Assembly (NCBI RefSeq): GCF_009668025.1
Contig: NZ_WJXZ01000002.1
Coordinates: forward strand, 255,216 to 319,215
Direction of reading: 5' to 3'
DNA from: Larkinella terrae
GTDB lineage: Bacteria; Bacteroidota; Bacteroidia; Cytophagales; Spirosomataceae
Length of the DNA stretch: 64,000 bases
The notes under the pieces are model-generated. The model did no database searches, was not told the origin of the DNA, and saw only the letters and a program-made list of their open reading frames with translations. Of this stretch, positions 35,055 to 44,835 are shown in pieces. The translations under genes and the position numbers were made by a program. The first letter of the stretch is position 1, and the number at the start of each line of letters is the position of its first letter.

Positions 35055-37559
35055 GTGCAATCGCTGCCCCAACTAGTTGCGTTCGACGAGGAAACCACCT
35101 TTTTCGCTGACCTGATCATCCCTGTACCGATCCCAAAACTGTTCACCTACCGCGTGCCGCGCGACATGGTGGAGCGGCTGAAAGTGGGGGCGCGGGTGAT
35201 TGTGCCGTTTGGCAAAAACCGGGTGTACACGGCGGTCGTGGGGCGTATTCACCACCAGCCACCGAATACGTATCAGGCCAAATACATCCTCGAATTACTG
35301 GACGAATACCCGCTGATTACCGGCTACCAGCTGGAGCTATTTAGCTGGATGGCAGAGTATTATCTCTGTAATATCGGCGATGTGCTGAACGTGGCGTTGC
35401 CGTCGGGCCTGAAAATTACGAGCCAGTCGAAAGTGCAGTACAACCCGGATTTTGATTACCCCGAACTGCTGACCGACGACGAAGTGCGCTTGCTGGACGA
35501 ACTTAAAAAGCACTCGGCCCTGTCGTACGAAGAACTCGGGCGGCTGGTCGGGGAAACCAACGTGCCGACGATCATCAAAGCGTTGGTGGGCAAACGGGCG
35601 GTGATCGTGTTCGACGAAGTTCGGGAAAAGTACGTGCCGAAGATGGTTCGGAAAGTGCGGCTGACGGCGAATTATGAAAACCGGGAGCAGGTTCTTGCCT
35701 TAATTAACGGACTGGAAAAGCTGCCGAAACAGCAGGAGGTGGTGATGAAATACCTGAGCCACATTCCGGTGCTGAAAAATCCGGCGCTGAACCTCAAAGG
35801 ACTCGATAAAACCATCCTGAACCAGGACGATGAACTCTCGCAGTCGTCGCTGCAAACCCTGATCAAAAACCAGGTATTTGAGACGTTCGAAGTCATCGTT
35901 CCCCGGTTTGGCGACGAAGAAATGCAGAATGTTGAAGTGAAACTGACTGACGTTCAGCAACGAGCGTGCAATCAGGTGCTCAGTGCGTTCAACGAAAAAG
36001 ACATCGTACTGCTGCACGGGATCACGGGAAGTGGCAAAACCGAGGTCTATATCAACCTCATTCAGAATGCGCTGGAAAGCGGTTCGCAGGTGTTGTATCT
36101 GCTGCCCGAAATTGCGCTGACCACCCAGATTGTGGTTCGCCTGCGGAAAGTCTTTGGCGACAAAATGGGCATTTACCATTCGAAATTCTCAGACAACGAG
36201 CGCGTCGAAGTCTGGAAGGGAATTGTGGACGGCCAATACCAGTTTGTGGTGGGCGTACGCTCGGCGGTTTTTCTGCCGTTCGACAATCTGGGGCTGATTA
36301 TCGTGGACGAGGAACACGAAACCTCGTATAAACAGCACGACCCGGCTCCGCGCTACCACGCCCGCGACGTGGCCATGATGATTGCCCACTGGCAGAAAGC
36401 CAAGGTTTTGCTCGGATCGGCGACGCCTTCCATCGAAAGTTATTACCACGCCCAGCAGGGACGCTACGGTTTTGTTGAACTGCTCGAACGCTACGGCGAC
36501 GCCATGCTGCCCGACATTGTGCTGGTGAATACGCGGCTGGAAAAGCAGCAGAAGAAGATGAAAAACGAATTTTCGTCGGTTTTGCTCGATCAATTGCAGC
36601 AGAATCTGGAGCGCGGGGAGCAGAGTATTCTGTTTCAGAACCGGCGCGGGTATTCGCCGTATTTGCAGTGTGAAGACTGCGAGTGGACGAGCCGTTGCCC
36701 CAATTGCGACGTCAGCCTGACCTACCACATGCGCGATGCCGAACTCCGCTGCCACTATTGCGGTCACAAAGATCCCGTGCCGAAAAGCTGTCCGGCCTGC
36801 GGGTCGTATAAGGTTCGGACGATCGGTTTCGGGACCGAAAAGCTGGAAGATCAGCTCCAGATTGTGTTTCCCGAAGCCCGGATTCAGCGGATGGATCTGG
36901 ACACGACGCGGGCCAAGAATGCGTACCAGCAGATTATTTCGGAGTTTGAGGGCGGCAATGTCGATATTCTCGTCGGAACGCAGATGATCAGCAAAGGGCT
37001 GGATTTTGGGAACGTGAGTCTGGTGGGTATTTTTGACTCCGACCGGATGATTCACTACCCGGAATTTCGGGCCATCGAGCGGGCGTTTCAGATGATTACG
37101 CAGGTCAGCGGCCGGGCGGGCCGACGCGCCGACCGACGCGGTAAAGTGCTGATTCAGACCAGCAATCCGCAGCAGGCGGTTTTACTGAAAATTCTGGAAA
37201 ACGACTACAAAGGGCTATTTGAGGAAGAGATCGTTGAGCGGGAAAACTACAATTATCCGCCATTCTCGCGGCTCATCAAACTGACGGTTCGGCACGCTGA
37301 GCAGCGGATTAGCCAGCAGGCGGCTGAGCGGCTGGTGGCCCAACTGACCGAAAAGCTGGGCGAAGCGCGGGTGCTGGGCCCGGAGGTTCCGCTGGTGGAA
37401 CGCATCCGGAATCAGTTTCTGTACACGGTTTTGATCAAGCTGGAACGCAGCATCAGCCCCAAAGCCGCCAAGGTGTTTATTCTCGAAAAAATCAACGAAC
37501 TGCTGAGTGACAAGGGCTTAAAAGCCGTTACTGTGGTGGCGGATGTGGATTGTTTGTAG
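35055..37559 (+). CDS. priA: Primosomal protein N' (PriA helicase)
   Basis: 834-residue replication-restart helicase. The DNA-binding N-terminal domain (FADLIIPVPIPKLFTYRVP, then VGARVIVPFG) is followed by helicase motifs: Walker A HGITGSGKTEVY with Lys328, DEEH box at 418-421 in IVDEEHETSYKQ, and a zinc-binding insertion with paired Cys (CEDCEW, CPNCDV, CHYCGH, CPACGS). The late motif QVSGRAGRRADRRG precedes the C-terminal domain. Start is GTG at 35055. The last 21 codons are duplicated with mostly silent changes at 38242-38304, beyond a toxin-antitoxin module, which points to past insertion at the 3' end of this gene. Confidence 0.95.
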   Translation: MQSLPQLVAFDEETTFFADLIIPVPIPKLFTYRVPRDMVERLKVGARVIVPFGKNRVYTAVVGRIHHQPPNTYQAKYILELLDEYPLITGYQLELFSWMAEYYLCNIGDVLNVALPSGLKITSQSKVQYNPDFDYPELLTDDEVRLLDELKKHSALSYEELGRLVGETNVPTIIKALVGKRAVIVFDEVREKYVPKMVRKVRLTANYENREQVLALINGLEKLPKQQEVVMKYLSHIPVLKNPALNLKGLDKTILNQDDELSQSSLQTLIKNQVFETFEVIVPRFGDEEMQNVEVKLTDVQQRACNQVLSAFNEKDIVLLHGITGSGKTEVYINLIQNALESGSQVLYLLPEIALTTQIVVRLRKVFGDKMGIYHSKFSDNERVEVWKGIVDGQYQFVVGVRSAVFLPFDNLGLIIVDEEHETSYKQHDPAPRYHARDVAMMIAHWQKAKVLLGSATPSIESYYHAQQGRYGFVELLERYGDAMLPDIVLVNTRLEKQQKKMKNEFSSVLLDQLQQNLERGEQSILFQNRRGYSPYLQCEDCEWTSRCPNCDVSLTYHMRDAELRCHYCGHKDPVPKSCPACGSYKVRTIGFGTEKLEDQLQIVFPEARIQRMDLDTTRAKNAYQQIISEFEGGNVDILVGTQMISKGLDFGNVSLVGIFDSDRMIHYPEFRAIERAFQMITQVSGRAGRRADRRGKVLIQTSNPQQAVLLKILENDYKGLFEEEIVERENYNYPPFSRLIKLTVRHAEQRISQQAAERLVAQLTEKLGEARVLGPEVPLVERIRNQFLYTVLIKLERSISPKAAKVFILEKINELLSDKGLKAVTVVADVDCL
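37497..37559 (+). repeat. 63-bp direct repeat, copy 1 (3' end of priA)
   Basis: The last 20 priA codons plus stop. It matches 38242-38304 in 57 of 63 positions; four of the six differences are third-position (or stop) changes that keep the encoded residues (GTG to GTA twice, TTG to TTA, TAG to TAA), and the other two turn one CTG into CCA. The two copies bracket the PIN toxin-antitoxin genes. Confidence 0.93.
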
Positions 37560-37606
37560 CCGGAACCAGACCAACGTAAAATCAGTTTTCTCTAAAAAAC
37601 AGGATT

Positions 37607-37834
37607 ATGAGTACCTTAACTATAACGCTGACCGACGAGCAGGCTGCCCGTTATGGTTTGCAGTCTGATTCGATGACGCTTGATCAGTTGTTGGATAAGA
37701 TCAAAACGGAAGTGGCTCGTGATGCGTTGCACAAGTGTCAGTCTATTGCTGAAACGAACGGCCTGTCTGGCATGTCGTTAGACGAAATAAACGCGGAAAT
37801 AGCGGCTGTTCGGAATGCAAAAACTGGTCATTGA
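37607..37834 (+). CDS. Antitoxin-like protein of a PIN toxin-antitoxin pair
   Basis: 75-residue protein with an N-terminal beta-like stretch (TLTITLTDEQAARYG) and a helical C-terminus ending MSLDEINAEIAAVRNAK, a tail typical of small proteins encoded just before COG1569 PIN toxins. It overlaps the toxin ATG by 20 nt. It would bind and neutralise the toxin and probably repress the operon. The DNA-binding fold is not certain from so short a sequence. The pair sits between two copies of the priA 3' end. Confidence 0.78.
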   Translation: MSTLTITLTDEQAARYGLQSDSMTLDQLLDKIKTEVARDALHKCQSIAETNGLSGMSLDEINAEIAAVRNAKTGH

Positions 37835-38234
37835 TACGAACGTTCTGGTTTCCGCCCTGATTGCCCGAAGTTATCCCGCCTTACTTATTGAAGAAATTAT
37901 ATTGGCACGGAAAGCGCAGCTTATCCTGTCAGAGGCCATTTGGCAGGAATATCTTGACGTTCTCAACCGAGCCAAATTTGCCCGATTCACCCATTTTAAG
38001 AGAAATGCAGAAATCCTTTTGCTGCGATTGGATGAATTGGCCGAAAAAATAGAACCCACTGAACGGATTTTGTTGATAAAAGATCTCGACGATAATAAGT
38101 TTTTAGAAGCTGCCATAGCTGCGAACGCTCATTTCATTATTACAGGTAATTCGAACGATTTTACATTTGATCGGATAGGATCAACTCAAATCGTGTCACC
38201 CAAAGGATATTGGGAGAATCACAGAGCTGAGTAA
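37815..38234 (+). CDS. PIN-domain toxin (COG1569 family)
   Basis: 139-residue PIN nuclease. Acidic active-site residues are visible: Asp7 in VIDTNVLVSAL, Glu45 in WQEYLDVL, Asp92/Asp93 in LDDNKFLEAA, and Asp115 in ITGNSNDF. Such toxins cleave RNA when freed from the antitoxin. Base composition is clearly more AT-rich than priA upstream, which fits acquisition by transfer. The module has no recombinase of its own in the window. Confidence 0.88.
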   Translation: MQKLVIDTNVLVSALIARSYPALLIEEIILARKAQLILSEAIWQEYLDVLNRAKFARFTHFKRNAEILLLRLDELAEKIEPTERILLIKDLDDNKFLEAAIAANAHFIITGNSNDFTFDRIGSTQIVSPKGYWENHRAE

Positions 38235-38241
38235 TAGATAT

Positions 38242-38304
38242 GAACCACTGAGTGACAAGGGCTTAAAAGCCGTTACTGTGGTAGCGGATGTAGATTGTTT
38301 ATAA
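38242..38304 (+). pseudogene. Displaced copy of the priA 3' end (21 codons incl. stop)
   Basis: An open frame from GAA 38242 to TAA 38304 encodes EPLSDKGLKAVTVVADVDCL, one residue different from the real PriA C-terminus. The near absence of amino-acid change despite nucleotide change suggests both copies evolved as functional priA ends, one having arrived with the inserted module. Confidence 0.85.
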
Positions 38305-38385
38305 ATTTTTCAAGCGGTTTTCTGCGACTCCGAGTTTAAAGGTATATTGAAGACCGAAAAACCGGTCAATATATTCCCTTCCCTA

Positions 38386-39693
38386 ATGGCACACAACCGC
38401 CGAGACTTCGTAAAAAAAATGGCCGCTGCGGGCAGCGCCTTCTCGCTCAATAGCCTGTTTAACGTCACCCACGCGGCCGATTTTGCGGTCGCCAACCAGC
38501 GCGTGCAGCACCTTAGTCCGCTGGAAGTGGCGACTGACGAAACCTACTGGAGTACCATTCAGCAAGGATACACGGCTTCGTCGTCCAGTATCATTATCCT
38601 CAACAACGGGGGCGTGTCGCCGTCTCCGCTGGTGGTGCAGCAGGCGGTGGAACGCTACAACCAGATGGTCAATCAGGGGCCGTCGTACTACATGTGGCGC
38701 ATTCTGGACCAGGGACGCGAACCGGTTCGTGAGAAACTGGCATTGCTGGCGGGTACGCTGCCCGACGAAATTGCCATCAACCGAAATGCCACCGAAGCGC
38801 TCAATACCGTGATTTACGGACTTGATCTGGCCAAGGGCGACGAGGTGATCGGAACACTTCAAGATTACCCGAACATCATTCAGGCCTGGCGGCAACGGGC
38901 GCAGCGGGAAGGCATCGTTTATAAACAACTCAGTTTCAACTTCCCGATTGAAGACGACGAACAGATTGTCCGCGAGTACGAAAAAGCCATTACGCCCCGT
39001 ACCAAAATCATTCACGTCACGCACGTCATCAACTGGGTCGGCCAGATCATGCCGGTGCAGAAAATTTGCCAGATGGCGAAAAAACACGGTATTGAAGTGG
39101 TCGTCGACGGCGCGCATTCCTTCGGGTTGCTGGACTTCAAAATTCCGGATCTGGGCTGCGATTATTTTGGTACGAGCCTGCACAAGTTCCTGTCGGCTCC
39201 CGTCGGCACCGGCATGTTGTGGATCAAAAAAGAGAAAATCGCCAAAATCTGGCCTCTGCTCTGCAACAGCCAGCCGAAAAGCGACGACATCCGGAAATTC
39301 GAGACGCTGGGCACACGCAGTTTCCCCATCGAACAGGGCATCGGCGAAGCCATCAATTTTCACAATGCTATCGGCGGCAAACGGAAAGAAGAGCGGGTGC
39401 GGTTTTTGAAAAACTATTGGGCCGAAAAAGTGCTGAAGTTTCCGGGAGTTAAACTGTCGACCTCGCTCAAATCCCAGTTTTCGTGCGGCATCTGCGGGGT
39501 GAGCATCGACGGCATGACGCCGGGCGAAGTGGAAGGCAAACTGATGGCCAAATACAAAATCAATACGTCGCCGACCGTTTGGGAGAACATCAGTTGCGTT
39601 CGCGTAACTCCGCACGTTTACACGACCCGGGCTGAGCTGGACAAACTGGTCAAAGCCATTGGCGAAATTGCCGCCGACAAGAAGAAATCGTAA
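38386..39693 (+). CDS. Class V aminotransferase-fold PLP enzyme with Tat-like signal
   Basis: 435-residue PLP-dependent enzyme related to isopenicillin N epimerase and cysteine desulfurase. The start ATG 38386 gives MAHNRRDFVKKMAAAGSAF, a twin-arginine-type signal, unusual for this fold. PLP motifs: NRNATEALNTVIYG, VVVDGAHSFGLLDF (cofactor Asp), and the Schiff-base lysine Lys267 in GTSLHKFLSAPVGTGML. It is followed by a 390-nt gap and a SusC/SusD pair. Reaction unknown; exported class V enzymes of this type are recurrent in Bacteroidota but uncharacterised as far as I know. Confidence 0.88.
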   Translation: MAHNRRDFVKKMAAAGSAFSLNSLFNVTHAADFAVANQRVQHLSPLEVATDETYWSTIQQGYTASSSSIIILNNGGVSPSPLVVQQAVERYNQMVNQGPSYYMWRILDQGREPVREKLALLAGTLPDEIAINRNATEALNTVIYGLDLAKGDEVIGTLQDYPNIIQAWRQRAQREGIVYKQLSFNFPIEDDEQIVREYEKAITPRTKIIHVTHVINWVGQIMPVQKICQMAKKHGIEVVVDGAHSFGLLDFKIPDLGCDYFGTSLHKFLSAPVGTGMLWIKKEKIAKIWPLLCNSQPKSDDIRKFETLGTRSFPIEQGIGEAINFHNAIGGKRKEERVRFLKNYWAEKVLKFPGVKLSTSLKSQFSCGICGVSIDGMTPGEVEGKLMAKYKINTSPTVWENISCVRVTPHVYTTRAELDKLVKAIGEIAADKKKS

Positions 39694-40082
39694 GAAATAA
39701 ATAAGGTTTTGGAGCTAATTCATTGCTCCAAAACCGCTGCTCTGCACGGCCTTTCGGCCCCCAAACGAGCGCCCCAAAACAGCTCGACTTCTCCTATTCT
39801 AAGGTTACACTTTGTTCCTGCTTCTGGCAAGGTGTGACCTTATTTGGGTATTTGTATTTTCCTTCCGACTTGTTTTTTCAGTATTCTTCCGGATTTACTA
39901 AAAATCTTCCTTTCCGTTGGATAAGGTCAACGCACTATGAATTAGCTACTTACAAAAGCAGAATCGGGCGGCTGATTTCTCCGTAACTTGTTCGTCGATT
40001 AAACTTATTATAATGACTTTATATTTGCATTTAAATATGTGTAATTACCAATTAATCTTGAAATTTTATAAAAATCGTATCC
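39694..40082. other. Intergenic region upstream of the SusC-like gene
   Basis: 389 nt with no gene. It becomes strongly AT-rich towards the SusC start and holds a TATATTTG element at 40020-40027. No terminator with a clean hairpin was found for the upstream gene. Confidence 0.55.
40020..40027 (+). promoter_or_regulatory. -7 element TATATTTG upstream of the SusC/SusD operon
   Basis: TATATTTG matches TAnnTTTG, 55 nt before the ATG at 40083, in an AT-rich leader. A TTG at 39988-39990 is a distant -33 candidate with an over-long spacer. Confidence 0.45.
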
Positions 40083-43000
40083 ATGAAAAGAAAGTTACGC
40101 AATTGCGTTCTCCTGCTGCTTGGGCTTGTTATGTGGACCATCGAGGTTCAGGCTCAAAACCGGCAGGTGACGGGCAAAGTGATTGACGAAACCGGCGCTG
40201 CGGTGCCCGGTGCAAACATTGTGGCAAAAGGAACTACCATTGGAACCAACACCGACGGAGGGGGCAGTTTTTCCATCTCGGTGCCTGCCGGGAACCGGAT
40301 TTTAATCGTTTCGTCCATTGGGTTTAAAACCCAGGAAATCGACGTTTCACCCGGTATGTCGAAGGTAACCGTCAAGCTGTTGCCCGATGTCAAGAGTCTG
40401 TCGGAGGTCGTGGTGACGGCCCTCGGGGTTCAGCGGGATACCCGGAATGTGGGGTATGCCGTTCAGCAGATTGACGGTAAAAATATTCAGGAAGCCCGGG
40501 AGGTCAACTTTATCAACTCGCTGCAGGGAAAACTGGCCGGGGTGCAGATCGGCGGCAACAGCGGTTCGATGGGCGGTTCGTCGCGGGTTACTATCCGTGG
40601 TCTGAAATCCATTTCCGGTAACAATAATGCCCTGTTTATTGTGGATGGTGTGCCGATGGCGAACATGAACCTCAATTCTTACGGCGTAACGGGCGGGCAG
40701 GGAACCGGTGGTGGTGGTTACGATTACGGTAACCCCGCGCAGTTGATCAACCCGAACGACGTCGAGAATATTTCGGTCCTGAAAGGCGCGGCCGCTACCG
40801 CTTTATACGGAAGCCGGGGCCAGAACGGGGTCATTTACATCACGACCAAATCGGGAAAAGGTTCGGGCAACATTTCGATCAATTACGACCTCAACATGCA
40901 GGTCGATCAGGTTTCGCTACTTCCCAAATTCCAGAATTCGTACGGGGGCGGGGGTAGCTCGACGTTCACCAAATTGTACGTTAACCAGAATCCAAGCGGT
41001 TTTTTGCCCGGAGGAGGCACATTTGACGATAACGACGGCAAAGGAAAATACGACCTGATTCCCGACTACGGCACCGACGAATCCTGGGGGCCTAAACTGG
41101 ACGGAACGCTGGTGCGGCATTACTGGTCGTGGGATCAGGACCGGAACAATCCGAACTTCGGAAAAACCGCCCCCTGGAGCGCCCACCCCAACAACGCGAA
41201 GGATTTCTTCAACACCGGTTTTACGTTCTCCAACAATTTGTCGGTCGCCAGCAGCACCGATAAAGGCACCATCCGGTTTTCGCTGGGGCAAACGAAGCAA
41301 AACTTTATTTATCCCGGCAGTAAGCTGAACCGTTACTTTATCAGCCTGAATACGACTTACAAGTTTACCGACAAATTCACGTTCAGCGGGGGAATCAACT
41401 ACGTGCACGACGACTCCAAAGGTCGGCCCGGCACCGGGTTTTTCGGCAACAATCCCATGCTGTTTTACGTCATGTTCGGCCAGCGGCAGATCGACGATGC
41501 GTACCTGAAAGAGTATAAATATGCGGACGGCACGGAGCAGTCGTGGAACCGGACGGCCTGGAATATCCAGAAACCGGCCTTTACGCAAAATCCGTACTGG
41601 AATCAGTATGAAAGTTACAACACAGACCAGAACAACCGCTATTTCGGTAACGCCGGTTTGACGTACAAAATCACCGACTGGCTTTCGGCTGATGTGCGGG
41701 TGTTTTCGGATTACCTGAATCACCTCGACGAAGTCAGAAGTGCGAAAGGGTTTTTCGTCGGTTCATACGCCAAGCGGACGGTTGTCAACAGCGAAATGAA
41801 CTACCAGGGTACGCTGAACCTCAACAAATCGTTTCTGGATTCCAAACTCACGCTGGAAGGTGTAGCGGGTGGAAATATCCTGAACATCAAATCGAGTATA
41901 GACGCGGGCACGACGAACGGCGGCCTTCAGAATCCGCTGGTGTATGTGTTGCAGAATTCGGTTACACCGGCCACGGTTTCGAATACGTACGGCAACCGGC
42001 AAACCAATTCTATTTTCGCTTCGGCCACGCTGGGCTACAATAAATACCTGTATTTGACGGCAACAGGTCGTAACGACTGGGCGTCAACCCTGCGCCAAAC
42101 CGGTAATTATTCCTATTTCTATCCGTCCATCGCCGGTTCGTTTATTTTCTCGGATGTGCTGGCGAAAAGCAACTGGTTCACGCTCGGCAAAGCGCGTTTG
42201 TCTTATGCACAGGTTGGGAATGACGCCGATCCCTACAACGTTTCCCGTTATTACGATTACGTAGCGCCGTTCAATACTTTCCCGCTGCAAAGCACGTCCG
42301 ACAAGCTGTTTAACAACAAGTTAAAGCCGGAACTTTCGTCGGAAATCGAAGGCGGTTTTGACTTCAAATTTTTCGGCGACCTGATTGGAATCAATGCGAC
42401 CTATTACGACCGCCGGACCAAAAACCAGATATGGAACGTACAGATCCCGGCCGAAAGTGGGTTTACGACCAAGATTGTCAACGGCGGAACCGTGCAAAAC
42501 CGGGGCATTGAGCTATCGGTGTCGGCAGCCCCCGTGACCACGCGGAGTTTCACCTGGCGGACGAGCCTGAACTTCTCGAAAAACAAGAATATCGTTCTCG
42601 ATCTGAACAGTACCGGCGACAATATTCAGGGAATCGACCGGTTTATTATCGGCACCGAACGGCGTACTAATAAAGTGTCGATGGTGGCGCAGAAAGGCAT
42701 GTCGCTGGGCACCATCATCGGGACCGATTTTGTCTACGATGCCAATGGAAACAAGAAAGTGGGCGCCAACGGGACGTATGATGTGACGGCCGCGCCGGTG
42801 ATCATCGGCGATGCCAATCCGGATTTCATCGGCGGTTTTTCCAACACCTTCAGCTTCAAAAACCTGTACCTGTCGGCTTTGATCGACTTTCAGAAAGGGG
42901 GCGATTTCTTTTCGTACACCAATTTGTACGGCTATAAATCCGGGATGCTGAAAGAAACCGCCGAGGGCGACATTCGGGAAAAAGGCCTGATCAATCCGGG

Positions 43001-43346
43001 AGTGAAAGCCGACGGAACGCCGAATGACGTGGTCATCACGGCCCGGACGCACTTCAACGCCGACGGTGGAAACCGCATCAGCAGCGCCAATCTGTACGAC
43101 GGCAGCTACATCTATTTACGCGAAGTCCGGCTGGGCTGGAATTTCCCGGATGCCGTCGCCAAAAAAATTCGGATGCAGGCGCTGCGGTTTACCCTTACGG
43201 GGCGCAATCTGTGGCTGATCAAAAGCAGCGCCCCGAACGTAGACCCGGCCAACATTACCAATTCCATCAGCAACCAGATTGGTTTTGAGGGCGGTGCGTT
43301 GCCCCCCGTGCGCAGTTACGGCTTTAACATCAATATGACTTTCTAA
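40083..43346 (+). CDS. SusC/RagA-family TonB-linked outer membrane transporter
   Basis: 1087-residue TonB-dependent receptor of the SusC type. Signal peptide (VLLLLGLVMWTIEVQA), carboxypeptidase-D regulatory-like domain (about residues 28-105; VTGKVIDETGAAVPGANIV), plug domain (about 115-265; NFINSLQGKLAGVQI, ALFIVDGVPM, LKGAAATALYGSRGQNG), then the 22-strand barrel. It would import an oligosaccharide or similar ligand through the outer membrane together with the SusD-like lipoprotein encoded 28 nt downstream. No glycoside hydrolase, sensor or sigma/anti-sigma pair is adjacent, so the substrate cannot be guessed. Confidence 0.96.
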   Translation: MKRKLRNCVLLLLGLVMWTIEVQAQNRQVTGKVIDETGAAVPGANIVAKGTTIGTNTDGGGSFSISVPAGNRILIVSSIGFKTQEIDVSPGMSKVTVKLLPDVKSLSEVVVTALGVQRDTRNVGYAVQQIDGKNIQEAREVNFINSLQGKLAGVQIGGNSGSMGGSSRVTIRGLKSISGNNNALFIVDGVPMANMNLNSYGVTGGQGTGGGGYDYGNPAQLINPNDVENISVLKGAAATALYGSRGQNGVIYITTKSGKGSGNISINYDLNMQVDQVSLLPKFQNSYGGGGSSTFTKLYVNQNPSGFLPGGGTFDDNDGKGKYDLIPDYGTDESWGPKLDGTLVRHYWSWDQDRNNPNFGKTAPWSAHPNNAKDFFNTGFTFSNNLSVASSTDKGTIRFSLGQTKQNFIYPGSKLNRYFISLNTTYKFTDKFTFSGGINYVHDDSKGRPGTGFFGNNPMLFYVMFGQRQIDDAYLKEYKYADGTEQSWNRTAWNIQKPAFTQNPYWNQYESYNTDQNNRYFGNAGLTYKITDWLSADVRVFSDYLNHLDEVRSAKGFFVGSYAKRTVVNSEMNYQGTLNLNKSFLDSKLTLEGVAGGNILNIKSSIDAGTTNGGLQNPLVYVLQNSVTPATVSNTYGNRQTNSIFASATLGYNKYLYLTATGRNDWASTLRQTGNYSYFYPSIAGSFIFSDVLAKSNWFTLGKARLSYAQVGNDADPYNVSRYYDYVAPFNTFPLQSTSDKLFNNKLKPELSSEIEGGFDFKFFGDLIGINATYYDRRTKNQIWNVQIPAESGFTTKIVNGGTVQNRGIELSVSAAPVTTRSFTWRTSLNFSKNKNIVLDLNSTGDNIQGIDRFIIGTERRTNKVSMVAQKGMSLGTIIGTDFVYDANGNKKVGANGTYDVTAAPVIIGDANPDFIGGFSNTFSFKNLYLSALIDFQKGGDFFSYTNLYGYKSGMLKETAEGDIREKGLINPGVKADGTPNDVVITARTHFNADGGNRISSANLYDGSYIYLREVRLGWNFPDAVAKKIRMQALRFTLTGRNLWLIKSSAPNVDPANITNSISNQIGFEGGALPPVRSYGFNINMTF

Positions 43347-43374
43347 GAACAGTTTGGGAACTCCAACTGATAAC

Positions 43375-44826
43375 ATGATCGCTATGAAATTCAAAATCAT
43401 TTTCCTGTGGGCGGCTCTGCTCGTCGCCTTTTCAGGATGCCAGGACTTCGAGAAGTTAAATACCGATCCGGCGCGTTCCAGCGAAACCCAGCCGGAATTT
43501 TTGCTCGCCAGCGCCCAGAAACGGGCGTCGGACCTGATGTACGATACGTATTTTAACGGACGAATCGGCATGGAACTGTCGCAATACTGGATGGGAACCG
43601 ACAAGACCTCCGACGGGCGGTTTTTGTTCACCAACGACGGTTTGTGGACCGGTTTGTATTCCGGCCCGCTGATGGATTTGCAGGAAATTCAGAATTACTA
43701 CAACCGGCATCCGGAAGAAAGCAATCCGCACATGCTGGCTGTTTCTGAAATCCTGAAAGCCTGGCTGTTTCACGTGCTGACCGATGCGTACGTCGATATT
43801 CCGTATTCACAGGCGCTCAAAGGCGACGACATTCCGCAGCCGGTTTATGATAAAGGCAAAGATGTGTATGCCGGACTGCTGGCGTCGCTGAAAAAACAGG
43901 TGGATGTGCTGGCTGCGCCATCGGGCGCCATCCGGGGCGATATTATTGCCAATGGCGACCCCAAACAGTGGGTCCGTATCGCCAACGCACTCCGCATTCG
44001 CATTGCCTTGCGGGCTGCCGACGCCCAGCCCGCCGAATCGAAAGCGGTGATTGAAGAGGCCGTTAAAAATACGTTTACCAGCGTCAGTCAGGATGCCTTT
44101 TTTCCGTACAACGTAGCTGCAACCACCAACCGGTTTCCGTACAATGATGTGGAACGGCCCCTGGTCGAGTTTGCGGTTACTTCCACGCTGGTCGAGTATC
44201 TGCGGTCCGTTAATGATCCCCGTTTGCCGATTTTTGCCCGGCCTGACGACACCAATGGGAAATATATTGGCAAGGTGTATGGCACCGAAGCCAATTCGCC
44301 GACCATGATCGGGTTATCGAAACCGGGCGTGATTGCCTACAGCGGTTCGGCCAAAGGGTATATGATCACCTACGCCGAAATTGCGTTTGCCAAAGCCGAA
44401 GCGGCCGCCCGCGGGATGAATGTCGGGACCGGCACGGCCGAAGATCTGTACAAGGAAGCCGTGACGGCTTCAATGGCGCAATGGGGTGTGGTGGATGCGA
44501 AAGTGGTGGCAACCTATCTGGAAAGCGTGCCGTACAAAGCCGGAAACTGGAAAAACGTGATTGGCACCCAAAAGTGGCTGGCGCTCTACATGCAGGGTTT
44601 ACAGGCCTGGATGGAACGGCTGCGGCTGGATATTAAAAAACCGAACGGCGATATTCTGTTTATCGATCCCGCTTCCGGCAGCCTGGACCCGGATATAAAA
44701 GATGTGCCCAAGCGGTTGAAATACCCGAGCAGCAGCCGGGTAAGCAATGCAGCCAACAGCGCAGAAGCCGCCAAAAACATTGGCGGTGATACGCAGGCCA
44801 TCAAAAACTGGTGGGATACGCTGTAA
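43375..44826 (+). CDS. SusD/RagB-family surface lipoprotein
   Basis: About 483 residues. Start ATG 43375 or 43384; both lead into KIIFLWAALLVAFSGC, a lipoprotein signal with the acylated Cys followed by QDFEKLNTDPARS, the classical SusD N-terminus. The helical SusD-like fold with TPR character follows (LKAWLFHVLTDAYVDIPYS, YAEIAFAKAEAAARG). It belongs to the SusD-like_2 type judging by SETQPEFLLASAQKRASDLMYD. It is the lid partner of the preceding SusC protein. A perfect 34-bp palindrome ten nt after the stop probably ends transcription. Confidence 0.94.
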   Translation: MIAMKFKIIFLWAALLVAFSGCQDFEKLNTDPARSSETQPEFLLASAQKRASDLMYDTYFNGRIGMELSQYWMGTDKTSDGRFLFTNDGLWTGLYSGPLMDLQEIQNYYNRHPEESNPHMLAVSEILKAWLFHVLTDAYVDIPYSQALKGDDIPQPVYDKGKDVYAGLLASLKKQVDVLAAPSGAIRGDIIANGDPKQWVRIANALRIRIALRAADAQPAESKAVIEEAVKNTFTSVSQDAFFPYNVAATTNRFPYNDVERPLVEFAVTSTLVEYLRSVNDPRLPIFARPDDTNGKYIGKVYGTEANSPTMIGLSKPGVIAYSGSAKGYMITYAEIAFAKAEAAARGMNVGTGTAEDLYKEAVTASMAQWGVVDAKVVATYLESVPYKAGNWKNVIGTQKWLALYMQGLQAWMERLRLDIKKPNGDILFIDPASGSLDPDIKDVPKRLKYPSSSRVSNAANSAEAAKNIGGDTQAIKNWWDTL

Positions 44827-44835
44827 TTGAATGAA

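Noticed and set aside
37497-38304. Assembly duplication as explanation for the repeated priA end
   Set aside because: The copies differ at six positions, four of them silent or stop-to-stop changes, which an assembly error would not create.
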